This document shows, piece by piece, positions 31,564 to 40,331 of a stretch of DNA of 64,000 bases; position 1 is the first letter of the stretch, and the number at the start of each line of letters is the position of its first letter. A program made the position numbers and the translations under genes. Source of the DNA: Chloroflexota bacterium (lineage in GTDB: Bacteria > Chloroflexota > Anaerolineae > Anaerolineales > Villigracilaceae). Where the stretch lies: NCBI GenBank assembly GCA_016219545.1, contig JACRMH010000062.1:186001-250000 (forward strand), given 5' to 3'. A model generated the notes under the pieces. That model was given only the letters and a program-made list of their open reading frames with translations. It was not told the DNA's origin and searched no databases.

Positions 31564-34377
31564 TTACTTTTTCTTGGCAACTTTCTTCACTGCCTTCTTC
31601 ACAACTTTCTTCGCAGGGACTTTCTTTGCAACAGCCTTCTTCGCCTGATACTTCAAGGCCGCATGAGCTGCCGCAAGGCGGGCAATCGGCACGCGGAACG
31701 GGGAACACGAAACGTAATTGTTACCAATGATGTGACACCATTCGATTGAGTCAGGGTCGCCGCCGTGCTCACCGCAGATGCCCACTTCCAAATTCGGGCG
31801 CGTTGTGCGTCCTTCATTGATCGCCCATTGCATGAGCTTGCCAACGCCGTCGCGGTCAATCGTCTGGAAGGGATTCTTTTCGAGGATCTTCTGTTCCTGA
31901 TAGGTGATGAGGAAGTTACGCTCGGCATCATCGCGCGAGTAACCGTAGGTCATCTGGGTTAGATCGTTGGTGCCAAAGGAGAAGAATTCAGCCTGCTTCG
32001 CGATCTCCTGCGCGGTCACTGCCGCACGCGGGATTTCGATCATCGTACCGAATTTATAACTGAACTTGACTTTCTTCTCTGCCATCACTGCGGAAGCAAT
32101 TCTTTCCAGGCGTGGCTGAATCCACTCGAGTTCTTTGACTGTGCCGGTTAAGGGAATCATCACTTCGGGCTTGACCACGATTCCGCGCAGGGTGCAGTCT
32201 GCGGCGGCCTCAAAAACCGCGCGGACTTGCATTTCGACGATCTGCGGCATGTTGATTGATAAACGCACGCCGCGCAGCCCCATCATCGGATTCGACTCGT
32301 GCAAGTTCCTGATCGCTTCGAGCAAATGCTCTTTTTCTTTCAAGCCTTCGGTCTGCCCCTTGACGCGCATGGTGATGACTTCTTCAAAGAGGGCGTCGGC
32401 GTCGGGCATGAACTCATGCAAAGGCGGATCGATCAAGCGGATGATAACGGGATAGCCGTCCATCGCTTCAAACAAACCATCGAAGTCCTTGCGCTGGCTC
32501 GGCAGAAGTTTATTCAATGCTTCTACGCGTCCTTCATCTGTTTGAGAAAGGATCATATCCTGCACGATGGGCAGACGTTCGGGTTCAAAGAACATGTGCT
32601 CGGTGCGGCACAGACCAATTCCGACAGCGCCATAGGAACGGGCGCGGCGCGCATCCTTCGGGTAATCGGCATTCGCCCAAACTTGCAGACCGCGCGTGGG
32701 AGAACCAGCAGGCGCAACACGGACATCTTTGCGCGCGCAGATTTCATCCGCCCATGTGAGCAGGGTCAGCAGATCGGTTTGTTCTTCGAGTTTCGGTTCA
32801 ACGGAAGGAATTTTTCCGGCGAACACTTTGCCGGTCGTGCCGTCCACGGAAATCCAATCGCCTTCTTTGAGAGTCATGTCACCGACATTCATCACGCGCT
32901 TTTCGAGATCGATCTTGATCGTAGATGCGCCTACTACGCAGGGGATACCAAACTGACGCGCAACGACTGCCGCATGGGAGGTCGCTCCACCTTCGCTGGT
33001 CAACACGCCCTTTGAGGCGATCATGCCGTGGACATCATCCGGCTTGGTGAACGGACGCACCATGATGGTGTCCTGTTTCTCTTCCTTCGCCATTTTCTCG
33101 GCCATATCGGCATCGAAATAAATTTGGCCGACAGCCGCGCCGGGGGAAGCATTAACTCCCTTGGCAACAAATCTGCCGTCCTTCTCGGCTTTCTTCATTT
33201 CGTTATCATCGAACTGCGGGTGAAGTAATGCATCTACGTTCTCAGGAGTTACACGCTTGACGGCTTCTTCCTTGGTGATGAGTTTTTCATTCGCCATATC
33301 CACAGCCATCTTGACGGCTGCCTTGGCGGTGCGCTTGCCCACGCGGGTCTGGAGCATCCACAACTTGCCACGCTCGATGGTGAACTCGACATCCTGCATA
33401 TCGTGATAATGCTTCTCAAGTTTTGCAGTGATGCCCATGAATTCTTTGTACGCCTTGGGCATTTCGCCATTCAGGGCAAGGATCGGGTTTGCGTTGCGGA
33501 TACCGGCCACCACGTCTTCGCCCTGGGCGTTGATGAGATACTCACCCATCATCAACGCATCACCAGTGGACGGATTACGCGTGAACGCCACACCTGTGGC
33601 TGAGTCATCGCCCATGTTGCCGAATGCCATCGTGCAAATATTGACTGCGGTCCCCAGATCGTGGGAGATTTTTTCCTTGTTACGATAATCCACCGCACGT
33701 TTGCCATTCCATGATTTGAACACGGCTTCGGTTGCCAATTCCAACTGCTTGAATGGATCCTGCGGGAAGTCATCGCCTGTTTTGGCTTTATATGCTTTCT
33801 TGAATTTTTCGACCATGACCTTCCAATCTTCGGCGGTCATTTCGGTATCGTTCTTATATCCCTGTTCCTTTTTGTAATTTGCAAGCGGATGTTCAAAGAT
33901 CTCATCGCCTGTATCCATCACGACCGAGCCGAACATTTCGACCAGGCGGCGGTACGAGTCATAGACAAAGCGCGGATTGCCCGTGGCCTGCACCATGCCT
34001 TCCGCAACCTTATCCGTTAGACCAATGTTGAGGATCGTGTCCATCATGCCGGGCATGGAAAACTTCGCGCCGGAGCGGCAGGAAACCAGCAGCGGATTCT
34101 TCGCGTCGCCGAATTTCTTGCCGGTTGCTTTTTCAATCACCTTGAGAGCCTTCAATTCCTGATCCCACATACCGGCTGGAAACTTACCTGCTTTTTGATA
34201 CGCGTTACAAGCCACTGTTGTCACAGTAAAGAAGGGTGGGACTGGGACGCCTGCCCGTGTCATATCCAAAAGACCCGCACCCTTACCACCCACAATACCT
34301 TTGACGCTATCCCAGGAACCACCGGCAAGTTTTTCAACTTCCTTAACCTCATTAAAGAGATAAACCCATTTAGTCAT
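31564..34377 (-). CDS. ppdK: Pyruvate, phosphate dikinase with lysine-rich tail
   Basis: The 937-residue protein interconverts pyruvate + ATP + Pi with phosphoenolpyruvate + AMP + PPi. The N-terminal ATP-grasp domain begins GGKGAGLLDMTRAGVPVPPF. The swivelling domain has the phosphohistidine in GGATSHAAVVARQ (about residue 465). The C-terminal TIM barrel has GIGLCRTEHMF and the catalytic-Cys region GICGEHGGDP. After the normal end at about residue 905 there is an Ala/Lys-rich tail (AKKAVAKKVPAKK and more) not found in standard PPDKs of about 880 residues. Good promoter and AGGAG. The reversible, PPi-linked step suits an energy-limited anaerobe. Confidence 0.96.
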   Translation of the reverse strand: MTKWVYLFNEVKEVEKLAGGSWDSVKGIVGGKGAGLLDMTRAGVPVPPFFTVTTVACNAYQKAGKFPAGMWDQELKALKVIEKATGKKFGDAKNPLLVSCRSGAKFSMPGMMDTILNIGLTDKVAEGMVQATGNPRFVYDSYRRLVEMFGSVVMDTGDEIFEHPLANYKKEQGYKNDTEMTAEDWKVMVEKFKKAYKAKTGDDFPQDPFKQLELATEAVFKSWNGKRAVDYRNKEKISHDLGTAVNICTMAFGNMGDDSATGVAFTRNPSTGDALMMGEYLINAQGEDVVAGIRNANPILALNGEMPKAYKEFMGITAKLEKHYHDMQDVEFTIERGKLWMLQTRVGKRTAKAAVKMAVDMANEKLITKEEAVKRVTPENVDALLHPQFDDNEMKKAEKDGRFVAKGVNASPGAAVGQIYFDADMAEKMAKEEKQDTIMVRPFTKPDDVHGMIASKGVLTSEGGATSHAAVVARQFGIPCVVGASTIKIDLEKRVMNVGDMTLKEGDWISVDGTTGKVFAGKIPSVEPKLEEQTDLLTLLTWADEICARKDVRVAPAGSPTRGLQVWANADYPKDARRARSYGAVGIGLCRTEHMFFEPERLPIVQDMILSQTDEGRVEALNKLLPSQRKDFDGLFEAMDGYPVIIRLIDPPLHEFMPDADALFEEVITMRVKGQTEGLKEKEHLLEAIRNLHESNPMMGLRGVRLSINMPQIVEMQVRAVFEAAADCTLRGIVVKPEVMIPLTGTVKELEWIQPRLERIASAVMAEKKVKFSYKFGTMIEIPRAAVTAQEIAKQAEFFSFGTNDLTQMTYGYSRDDAERNFLITYQEQKILEKNPFQTIDRDGVGKLMQWAINEGRTTRPNLEVGICGEHGGDPDSIEWCHIIGNNYVSCSPFRVPIARLAAAHAALKYQAKKAVAKKVPAKKVVKKAVKKVAKKK

Positions 34378-34418
34378 TTTGACTCCTATATATTGAATTT
34401 CACTAACAAACTTGAATT

Positions 34419-34446
34419 ATTCTACCAAAAATGACCGGATTGACAA
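34419..34446 (-). promoter_or_regulatory. ppdK promoter
   Basis: TTGTCA (34441-34446), 16-bp spacer, TAGAAT (34419-34424) on the minus strand. The leader is about 35 nt. Confidence 0.65.
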
Positions 34447-34503
34447 CTGACAAACATCACCAATGTAAAATTTAATTTTTTAATCTGTAAACTCATTGCA
34501 AAG

Positions 34504-34531
34504 TTGATTATGATGCAAATCAAGGCATAAT
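34504..34531 (+). promoter_or_regulatory. Promoter of the receiver-domain gene
   Basis: TTGATT (34504-34509), 16-bp spacer, CATAAT (34526-34531). The predicted start near 34538 excludes the in-frame ATG at 34530 and supports ATG 34548. Confidence 0.55.
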
Positions 34532-34547
34532 GGGGACAGGAAAAATT

Positions 34548-34985
34548 ATGACAACCAAAATACTTGTTATTGATGATGATATTGCGATTACCGAATTAAT
34601 GAGCATGCTGCTAAAGACTCATGGTTTTGAAGTAATCACAGCCAATACTGGCGTAGAGGGAATTGAGCTCGCAAAGAAGAATTCTCCCAATGTCATATTG
34701 CTTGACCTGATGATGCCGGATATAGACGGACGCGAAGTCTGTAAAGCGATCCGCTCCTTCAGCAACACTCCCATTCTTATCCTGTCGGCCATTAATGACC
34801 CTGAAGTGGTCGCCAAAGTATTGGACGCAGGCGCAGATGACTTTCTGGTCAAACCTGTGCCAAGCAGTGTACTTGTGGCACATATCAAAAAAATGGTCAG
34901 GCAGGTTGACGTGCAGGAAAACGGATTTACAAAAGTTACCGGCACGCTCAAGAAAAACACACAACCGCTCGCCGCTCATCACTAA
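34548..34985 (+). CDS. Stand-alone response regulator receiver protein
   Basis: The 145-residue protein is a full REC domain: acidic DDD near residue 10, phospho-acceptor Asp in ILLDLMMPDIDG (about residue 53), Thr/Ser in ILSAIND and Lys in LVKPVPSS. A short basic C-terminus lacks any output domain, as in CheY/Spo0F-like carriers. No histidine kinase is nearby. AGGA lies 8 nt before the chosen ATG. A strong terminator follows. Confidence 0.93.
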   Translation: MTTKILVIDDDIAITELMSMLLKTHGFEVITANTGVEGIELAKKNSPNVILLDLMMPDIDGREVCKAIRSFSNTPILILSAINDPEVVAKVLDAGADDFLVKPVPSSVLVAHIKKMVRQVDVQENGFTKVTGTLKKNTQPLAAHH

Positions 34986-35000
34986 TTTCTTATTCTAATA

Positions 35001-35036
35001 AAAAACTGACACCTGCTGGGTGTCAGTTTTTTATTT
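35001..35036 (+). terminator. Terminator of the receiver-domain gene
   Basis: Stem CTGACACC with GGTGTCAG plus flanking A/T pairing, followed by TTTTTTATTTT. Confidence 0.88.
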
Positions 35037-35107
35037 TCAGAACTTTCACTATTGCTCAGTTCACTTTGAGTTTTACCACTACCGTTGAAGTAAAATAGTA
35101 CAAAAGC

Positions 35108-35140
35108 AAGTGACAGTCACCTTAAAGGTGATTGTCACTT
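35108..35140. repeat. 33-bp palindrome, TGACAGTCAC family, copy 2
   Basis: 16+1+16 bp inverted repeat (left arm AAGTGACAGTCACCTT) with one G:T-type mismatch. It has the same length and core as the copy at 12805. It lies upstream of the STAND gene. Confidence 0.85.
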
Positions 35141-35208
35141 CGGGTGCTCCCTTACAAGTGGTGTCAAGCATATCGAGACCACACCTCTGTTAGTCCATGG
35201 AGGGAATT

Positions 35209-37722
35209 ATGGAACAGTTTGGAAAGAAACTTGGCAAATTAAGTCTTGCGATCCTTGAAAATTTTGTTGAGGATAAACTCGGCAAAAAATTCGTGGATGA
35301 ATTAAGGTCGCCAACCGACCGGGCTTTGGCGATTGAAACTGCGCTGGAGCATGTCGAAGAACGCTTCCAAAAAGAGTTCTCTGACAAAGACCTTGGCAAA
35401 GCAATTTTCGTAGATTTGCCGGTAGATAAAACAACTCTCGGTAATACCATCGGCAAGTTCTTTGACCATCCAACAGATTCTGATTTTCCAGAAAGCCTTA
35501 CAAGTATTTTGACCTCAGAATTCGCCCAACTTTCCCCAGAGCGAATAAAGACCGCAGTCAGTTTCTATATCAAACTACTCAAACAAGAATTTGCACTTGC
35601 GGATGAAACCTTCCGTGAAAAAATAAGAGCATTAGCAGACTTGGAAACTCTCGAATATTTACGGGTCTTGGGGGAAGAATTAAAAAATCAAAATATATCA
35701 ATTGGAAGAAACAAACGCTTACCCATTCAAAGCACACTTGCTCAGACTGAACTTCCCACCTTCAACAAAAATGAACCTCTCCCCTCACCAAGCGACCTGC
35801 CTCTCGGCTCCTATCTTCCCTTCTCGCGCAACCCGCTTTTCACCGGCCGTAAAGCGGACTTGATCTCCCTTGCAGAATCACTCTTAAAACAAAATTCAAG
35901 CACAGTCATCAACCAAGCCATCGCCGGCATGGGCGGACTTGGCAAGACTCAACTCGCCGTGGAGTTTGCCTATCGTTATGGGAAATTCTTTCGCGGCGTG
36001 CATTGGTTAAATTTGGCGAACCCGGAATCGCTCAATGGCGAGATCGCATCCTGCGGGGCACAGATGGGATTGGACAATTTTCCCGAAGAGCAGCCTTCGC
36101 AAGTGACTCTCACTTTGAATACATGGAAAGCGGATGGACCGCGTCTGCTGATCCTTGATAACTTTGAGCAGGTGGAATTGGTCAACGATGTGATGAAACT
36201 TTTAAATCACTCAAATATAAGAGTGTTGATCACATCACGCCGTTCGGACTGGCCACCGACTTCGGGGTTGCATCCATTACCCCTTGAATTATTTACAAAA
36301 GAGGAAAGTCTCGCCTTCCTAAAAGAATCAATGAAACAACGCGCAGACAAGGATGACGAACTCAAGGCATTATCTGAAAGGCTCGGCTTTCTTCCCCTCG
36401 CACTGGAATTGGCAAGCCGCTATTTGAATGGACATCCACGCTTGACCGTGACCGTTTATCTGAAACAAGCGAAAGAATCATTGGCGCATCCTTCGATGAA
36501 AAACTGGCGCACCGATCTACCCGCCGCCACCGGACATGATCTTGACCTGCAACGCACCTTCGCGTTTTCATGGCTGGCACTAAAAGATGTAACGGCTCAA
36601 AAGATATTTCTCGCCGCCGGCTACCTAGCACCGAACACCGCCATACCACTGGAGATATTTGAAAAGACTTTTGAAATTTCAAGCGAACAATGCGATGAGT
36701 CTCTTGCATTGCTTTATGGCTCGGGCTTATTACGCGAGAGCGACGCCCAGCCCACCATTCACCCGCTGCTGGCAGAATATGCGGGTAAATTATCAAAGGA
36801 GGACACAAAAATCCTCGAAGCTCTTGGGGATACATTTGCCACAATATCAAAAGAAGTACTTGACACAGGCTTGCCTGCGCGCTTTGATTTGATCAAGCCG
36901 CACATCCCCGTGCTTGCCTTGTACGCGGAGAATAAAAATATAAGAGTTGCTGGCGCATTGTGGAATAACTATGGCATCTATTTAAGGATGATTGCAGATT
37001 ATTCAAACGCATTCGTGGCTTATGAGCGCGCTTCTAAGATTGATCCTGATGACGCGATTTATATCAATAACCTTGGCAAAGTGATGAAAGATCAAGGTGA
37101 TTTGGTCGGTGCACGGGCGGCTTATGAGCGCGCCATAAAAATTTGGGAAGCTGATCTTGGCACAGAACATCCACAAGTCGCAACTGGCGTTAACAACCTC
37201 GGCAGCGTGATGAAAGACCAAGGCGATTTGGCCAGCGCACGCACGGCCTTCGAGCGGGCACTGAAAATCTTTGAAGCAAACCTGGGCGAAGATCATCCAA
37301 ATGTGGCCACACTCGTCAACAACCTCGGCTTTGTGATGCAAGCCCAAGGCGATTTATCCGGCGCACGCGCGGCATTCGAGCGCGCCCTGAAAATAGATGA
37401 AGCCTCCCTTGGTTCCGACCATCCTAATGTTGCTAGAGACATCAATAACCTCGGCGGTGTGATGCATAACCAAGGTGATTTGGGTGGCGCACTCGCGGCT
37501 TATGAGCGCGCCATAAAAATTTGGGAAGCTAATCTTGGCATAGAACACCCACAAGTTGCCTATGGTATCAACAACCTCGGCTTTGTGATGCAAGCCCAAG
37601 GCGATTTGATCGGCGCACGCGTGGCTTTCGAGCGCGCGCTTGCAATCTTCAAAAAGTTTTTGCCGCCTGAGCACCCCAACATAAAAGTTGTGCAAGGTAA
37701 TTTGGATGCGTTGGAAAAATAA
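35209..37722 (+). CDS. STAND NTPase with NB-ARC-like core and TPR repeats
   Basis: The 837-residue protein has three parts. Residues 1-165 are helical with no family I recognise (possible effector or death-like adaptor). Residues about 205-560 form an NB-ARC/STAND core with P-loop GMGGLGKTQ (about residue 240), Walker B LLILDNFEQ (about 313) and a GLPL-like LPLALELAS, followed by a winged-helix region. Residues about 595-837 hold kinesin-light-chain-type TPRs of 42 residues, at least four near-identical (pattern GARAAFERALKI-EA-LG--HP-VA--VNNLGFVM-AQGDL). GGAGGG before ATG 35209 sets the start. Such proteins act as ligand-triggered switches, including in phage defence. Confidence 0.92.
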   Translation: MEQFGKKLGKLSLAILENFVEDKLGKKFVDELRSPTDRALAIETALEHVEERFQKEFSDKDLGKAIFVDLPVDKTTLGNTIGKFFDHPTDSDFPESLTSILTSEFAQLSPERIKTAVSFYIKLLKQEFALADETFREKIRALADLETLEYLRVLGEELKNQNISIGRNKRLPIQSTLAQTELPTFNKNEPLPSPSDLPLGSYLPFSRNPLFTGRKADLISLAESLLKQNSSTVINQAIAGMGGLGKTQLAVEFAYRYGKFFRGVHWLNLANPESLNGEIASCGAQMGLDNFPEEQPSQVTLTLNTWKADGPRLLILDNFEQVELVNDVMKLLNHSNIRVLITSRRSDWPPTSGLHPLPLELFTKEESLAFLKESMKQRADKDDELKALSERLGFLPLALELASRYLNGHPRLTVTVYLKQAKESLAHPSMKNWRTDLPAATGHDLDLQRTFAFSWLALKDVTAQKIFLAAGYLAPNTAIPLEIFEKTFEISSEQCDESLALLYGSGLLRESDAQPTIHPLLAEYAGKLSKEDTKILEALGDTFATISKEVLDTGLPARFDLIKPHIPVLALYAENKNIRVAGALWNNYGIYLRMIADYSNAFVAYERASKIDPDDAIYINNLGKVMKDQGDLVGARAAYERAIKIWEADLGTEHPQVATGVNNLGSVMKDQGDLASARTAFERALKIFEANLGEDHPNVATLVNNLGFVMQAQGDLSGARAAFERALKIDEASLGSDHPNVARDINNLGGVMHNQGDLGGALAAYERAIKIWEANLGIEHPQVAYGINNLGFVMQAQGDLIGARVAFERALAIFKKFLPPEHPNIKVVQGNLDALEK
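37086..37650 (+). repeat. Tandem 126-bp coding repeats (TPR array)
   Basis: Four to five direct repeats of 126 bp code for the TPR units. Units near 37130 and 37507 are almost identical at DNA level (both contain GCCATAAAAATTTGGGAAGC), which points to recent expansion or recombination. Confidence 0.8.
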
Positions 37723-37846
37723 ACCCTAAAGAGTTTCACTGCTAACCAAGTATCCAATCAACAAGACGCCTCCACCTAACGAAGTAATCATTCACGAAAG
37801 AAGCCACTAGGGTTTACAATATTCTCAGGGTCCCCCTACAGTCTGG

Positions 37847-37852
37847 TATCAT
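37847..37852 (+). promoter_or_regulatory. -10 box predicting a leaderless rlmN mRNA
   Basis: TATCAT ends 6 nt before the ATG at 37859. A weak TTCTCA at 37822 could be the -35 with a 19-bp spacer. No Shine-Dalgarno is present. Confidence 0.45.
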
Positions 37853-37858
37853 ATCTCC

Positions 37859-38914
37859 ATGCTCATCTACGATCTGACCCTTCCCGACCTCACCAACCTC
37901 CTCCAACAATGGAATGAACCCACCTATCGTGCCAAACAAATTTGGCAGGGACTATATCAACATTTGTATTCTTCGCCGGAACAGTTCACCAATCTGCCGG
38001 GACCGCTGCGCGCGAAGCTCAATGAAAGATTGAACTTCTCTCCTCTTAAAGTAAAACTCTTTCTGGATTCCTCGGATGGACAGACGCGCAAAACCCTCTT
38101 TGAATTACAGGATGGGCATTTAATAGAAGCGGTGCTGATGCGCTATGATCCCAACACCAATTCAGGCAAGGGACGCCGCACACTTTGCATTTCCACGCAG
38201 GCCGGCTGTGCCATGGGATGCGTCTTCTGCGCGACAGGTCAAATGGGGTTCAGCCGTCATCTCACGAGCGGCGAGATCGTGGCGCAGGTGATGCATTATG
38301 CGCAGGCGCTCAAAGAAGAAAGCCTTGCCGTCACGAACATCGTCTTCATGGGCATGGGCGAACCCTTCCATAATTACGAAAATTCCATGGCCGCCATAGA
38401 CACGCTCAACGATCCCGATGGATACAACTTCGGCGCGCGGCGCTTTACCATTTCCACGGTGGGACTTGTGCCGCAGATCAAAAAATTTGCGGACGAAAAA
38501 CGGCAGGTCAACCTTGCGATTTCATTACATGCGGCGGATGATGCGGAACGGCTGGCGATCATGCCGGTCAACAAGCGCTATAAAATTGATGATGTGATTC
38601 AAGCCTGCCGTTATTATGTAGAAAAAACGCATCGCCGCGTGACCTTTGAGTGGGCACTGATCAATGGAGTCAATGACACGCCGGAAGTTGCACGCAAACT
38701 TGCGTCACGGCTCAAAGGGCTACTGTGCCACGTCAACGCGATACCGCTTAATCCCACCGAAGGCTATCAGGGCGAAGCGACGAACCGTCAGCGGGCGATG
38801 ATATTCAAAGAAACGCTGGAGCAGGCTGGGATCGAGTGTACGATCCGTATGCGCCGGGGAATAGATATTGCCGCAGGGTGCGGTCAACTCGCAGGGCAGG
38901 ATTCATCCTCTTAG
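37859..38914 (+). CDS. rlmN: 23S rRNA (adenine-2503-C2)-methyltransferase
   Basis: The 351-residue protein has the radical SAM triad CAMGCVFCATG (about residue 118) and the family motif FMGMGEPFHNYEN. The second half of the active site has the C-terminal Cys in IRMRRGIDIAAGCGQLAG. It methylates A2503 of 23S rRNA and A37 of some tRNAs in two SAM-consuming steps. The start is given by position after a -10 box and by homology-like length. The sigma-factor gene follows 85 bp later. Confidence 0.95.
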   Translation: MLIYDLTLPDLTNLLQQWNEPTYRAKQIWQGLYQHLYSSPEQFTNLPGPLRAKLNERLNFSPLKVKLFLDSSDGQTRKTLFELQDGHLIEAVLMRYDPNTNSGKGRRTLCISTQAGCAMGCVFCATGQMGFSRHLTSGEIVAQVMHYAQALKEESLAVTNIVFMGMGEPFHNYENSMAAIDTLNDPDGYNFGARRFTISTVGLVPQIKKFADEKRQVNLAISLHAADDAERLAIMPVNKRYKIDDVIQACRYYVEKTHRRVTFEWALINGVNDTPEVARKLASRLKGLLCHVNAIPLNPTEGYQGEATNRQRAMIFKETLEQAGIECTIRMRRGIDIAAGCGQLAGQDSSS

Positions 38915-38999
38915 AAAAAATCGTGCACTATTGGCTACACGCCAATCAAAAACTCCCGTGAAGATTTATAACCCGACAAGCGTTAATAATGTGAAAAGC

Positions 39000-39560
39000 A
39001 TGGACAGCGAAGAACCGTCGCACCTCATTTCAGATTGCATCGCCGGTGACGAACGGGCAATCGAAATGTTGGTACGCCAATACGAGGCGGGCGTGTTCAG
39101 ACTGGCGCTTTCCATTCTCGGCGAGACGAGTGAAGCCAATGAAGTGACGCAGGAAACTTTCATCGCTGCGCTGAAGTCCTTGAAAAACTATCAGGAAAGA
39201 ACATCCTTCAAGGCCTGGCTGTACACGATTGCGTTGAATATCAGCCGCAGTCACCTGCGAAAAAGAAAGATCCTGGAACGGTTACGGACAACGCTGACCT
39301 CCATCTTTCAAATTGATCCGCAAAAACAAGTTTTGCCAGAAGACATGGTCATTAGGAACGAAAGTGAAGCTGCCGTTTGGAATTCGCTGAACAAACTGGA
39401 TGAAAGACATAGAATGGTTGTTGTGCTCAGATACTTTCACGACCTATCAATTACGGAAATTTCGAAAATACTCTCAGTCAATGAAGGGACGATCCATTCC
39501 CGCTTGCATACGGCACGTGAAAAATTGAGAAGTGCTTTATCGCATTTGCATGGAGAATAA
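39000..39560 (+). CDS. ECF-type RNA polymerase sigma factor
   Basis: The 186-residue protein has region 2 (EMLVRQYEAGVFRLALSILG, with EVTQETFIAALKSLKNY binding the -10) and region 4 (LDERHRMVVVLRYFHDLSITEISKIL, with the helix-turn-helix EGTIHSRLHTAREKL). The linker is as in ECF factors. ATG 39000 is a choice; GTG 38991 is also possible, and upstream codons overlap rlmN's end. The anti-sigma gene starts 3 bp after it, so the two make a switch. Confidence 0.9.
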   Translation: MDSEEPSHLISDCIAGDERAIEMLVRQYEAGVFRLALSILGETSEANEVTQETFIAALKSLKNYQERTSFKAWLYTIALNISRSHLRKRKILERLRTTLTSIFQIDPQKQVLPEDMVIRNESEAAVWNSLNKLDERHRMVVVLRYFHDLSITEISKILSVNEGTIHSRLHTAREKLRSALSHLHGE

Positions 39561-39563
39561 CCC

Positions 39564-40229
39564 GTGACCCAAATATCACATGAGGAAGCCCGCAGTTTGA
39601 TCAATTTCAACGCCGACCAGGCCTTGGATGCGGACAAACATTCCATCCTGAATGCTCATCTCAATAATTGCACGGAATGCAAAAGCTATGCAAGCGAATT
39701 GAGTGAGGTTGAAAATATTTTACACAAGCTAAATCCAACATTGGATCGGCATCCCACTCCGATGAATCTTGATCGGATTTTGGGCGGAAGCAAAAACGCA
39801 GCTATCGGGTTTGCAAACAGTTTTACAGTGACAAAAATGGCAATGATGATTCTGGCCGTTATTGCTGTTGTAATCGGTTCCTGGCAATTTTCGATCATCG
39901 GCGTCTCATCCCCCACTGCAACCTACACAGCGATCCCCATTCCCACCCCGTCCACATACCTGACATCTGTAAATGAAATATTTCTAGATTGCGAGTTTAT
40001 AGAATATCAGGTTCAAGCTGGCGATACATTGGACATCATTGCATTACAATTCTCCGTGACAAAAGAATTGATCATGGATTTCAACCACATGCAGGAGGAA
40101 AATATCCAACCATCCATGCATATCAGAATTCCCACATGCGCCCAAACACCGACTATTACCATTTATCCGCCAAACACAACCATCACAATTACCCCTCAAT
40201 TTGAACCTATTACTTCAACTCCCGGGTAA
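39564..40229 (+). CDS. Transmembrane anti-sigma factor with LysM domain
   Basis: The 221-residue protein starts at GTG. Residues 1-55 contain a zf-HC2 anti-sigma motif (HLNNCTECKSY with an upstream His). One membrane helix is at about 88-110. The outside part has a Thr/Pro linker and a LysM domain (CEFIEYQVQAGDTLDIIALQFSV...IPTC) flanked by two Cys that may form a disulfide. The end is Thr/Pro-rich. The inner part would hold the sigma factor and the LysM would bind peptidoglycan or another GlcNAc polymer, coupling cell-wall state to transcription. Confidence 0.87.
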   Translation: MTQISHEEARSLINFNADQALDADKHSILNAHLNNCTECKSYASELSEVENILHKLNPTLDRHPTPMNLDRILGGSKNAAIGFANSFTVTKMAMMILAVIAVVIGSWQFSIIGVSSPTATYTAIPIPTPSTYLTSVNEIFLDCEFIEYQVQAGDTLDIIALQFSVTKELIMDFNHMQEENIQPSMHIRIPTCAQTPTITIYPPNTTITITPQFEPITSTPG

Positions 40230-40331
40230 AATTTCACCCTTGCAGCCTCAATAGGCGTGCGAGGTCCGAAACTTGTCAGAAAATTTGGATTGAAGTATAA
40301 GTCTCAAAACTAAACAGCGAAAAAGAGAATT

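Noticed and set aside
34504..34525. FNR-type site (TTGAT...ATCAA) before the receiver gene
   Set aside because: The half-sites are spaced too far apart for a canonical FNR site, and the left half is better explained as a -35 box.
37086..37650. Regular direct repeats resembling a CRISPR-like array
   Set aside because: Period is 126 bp with no spacers; the repeats code for TPR units in frame.
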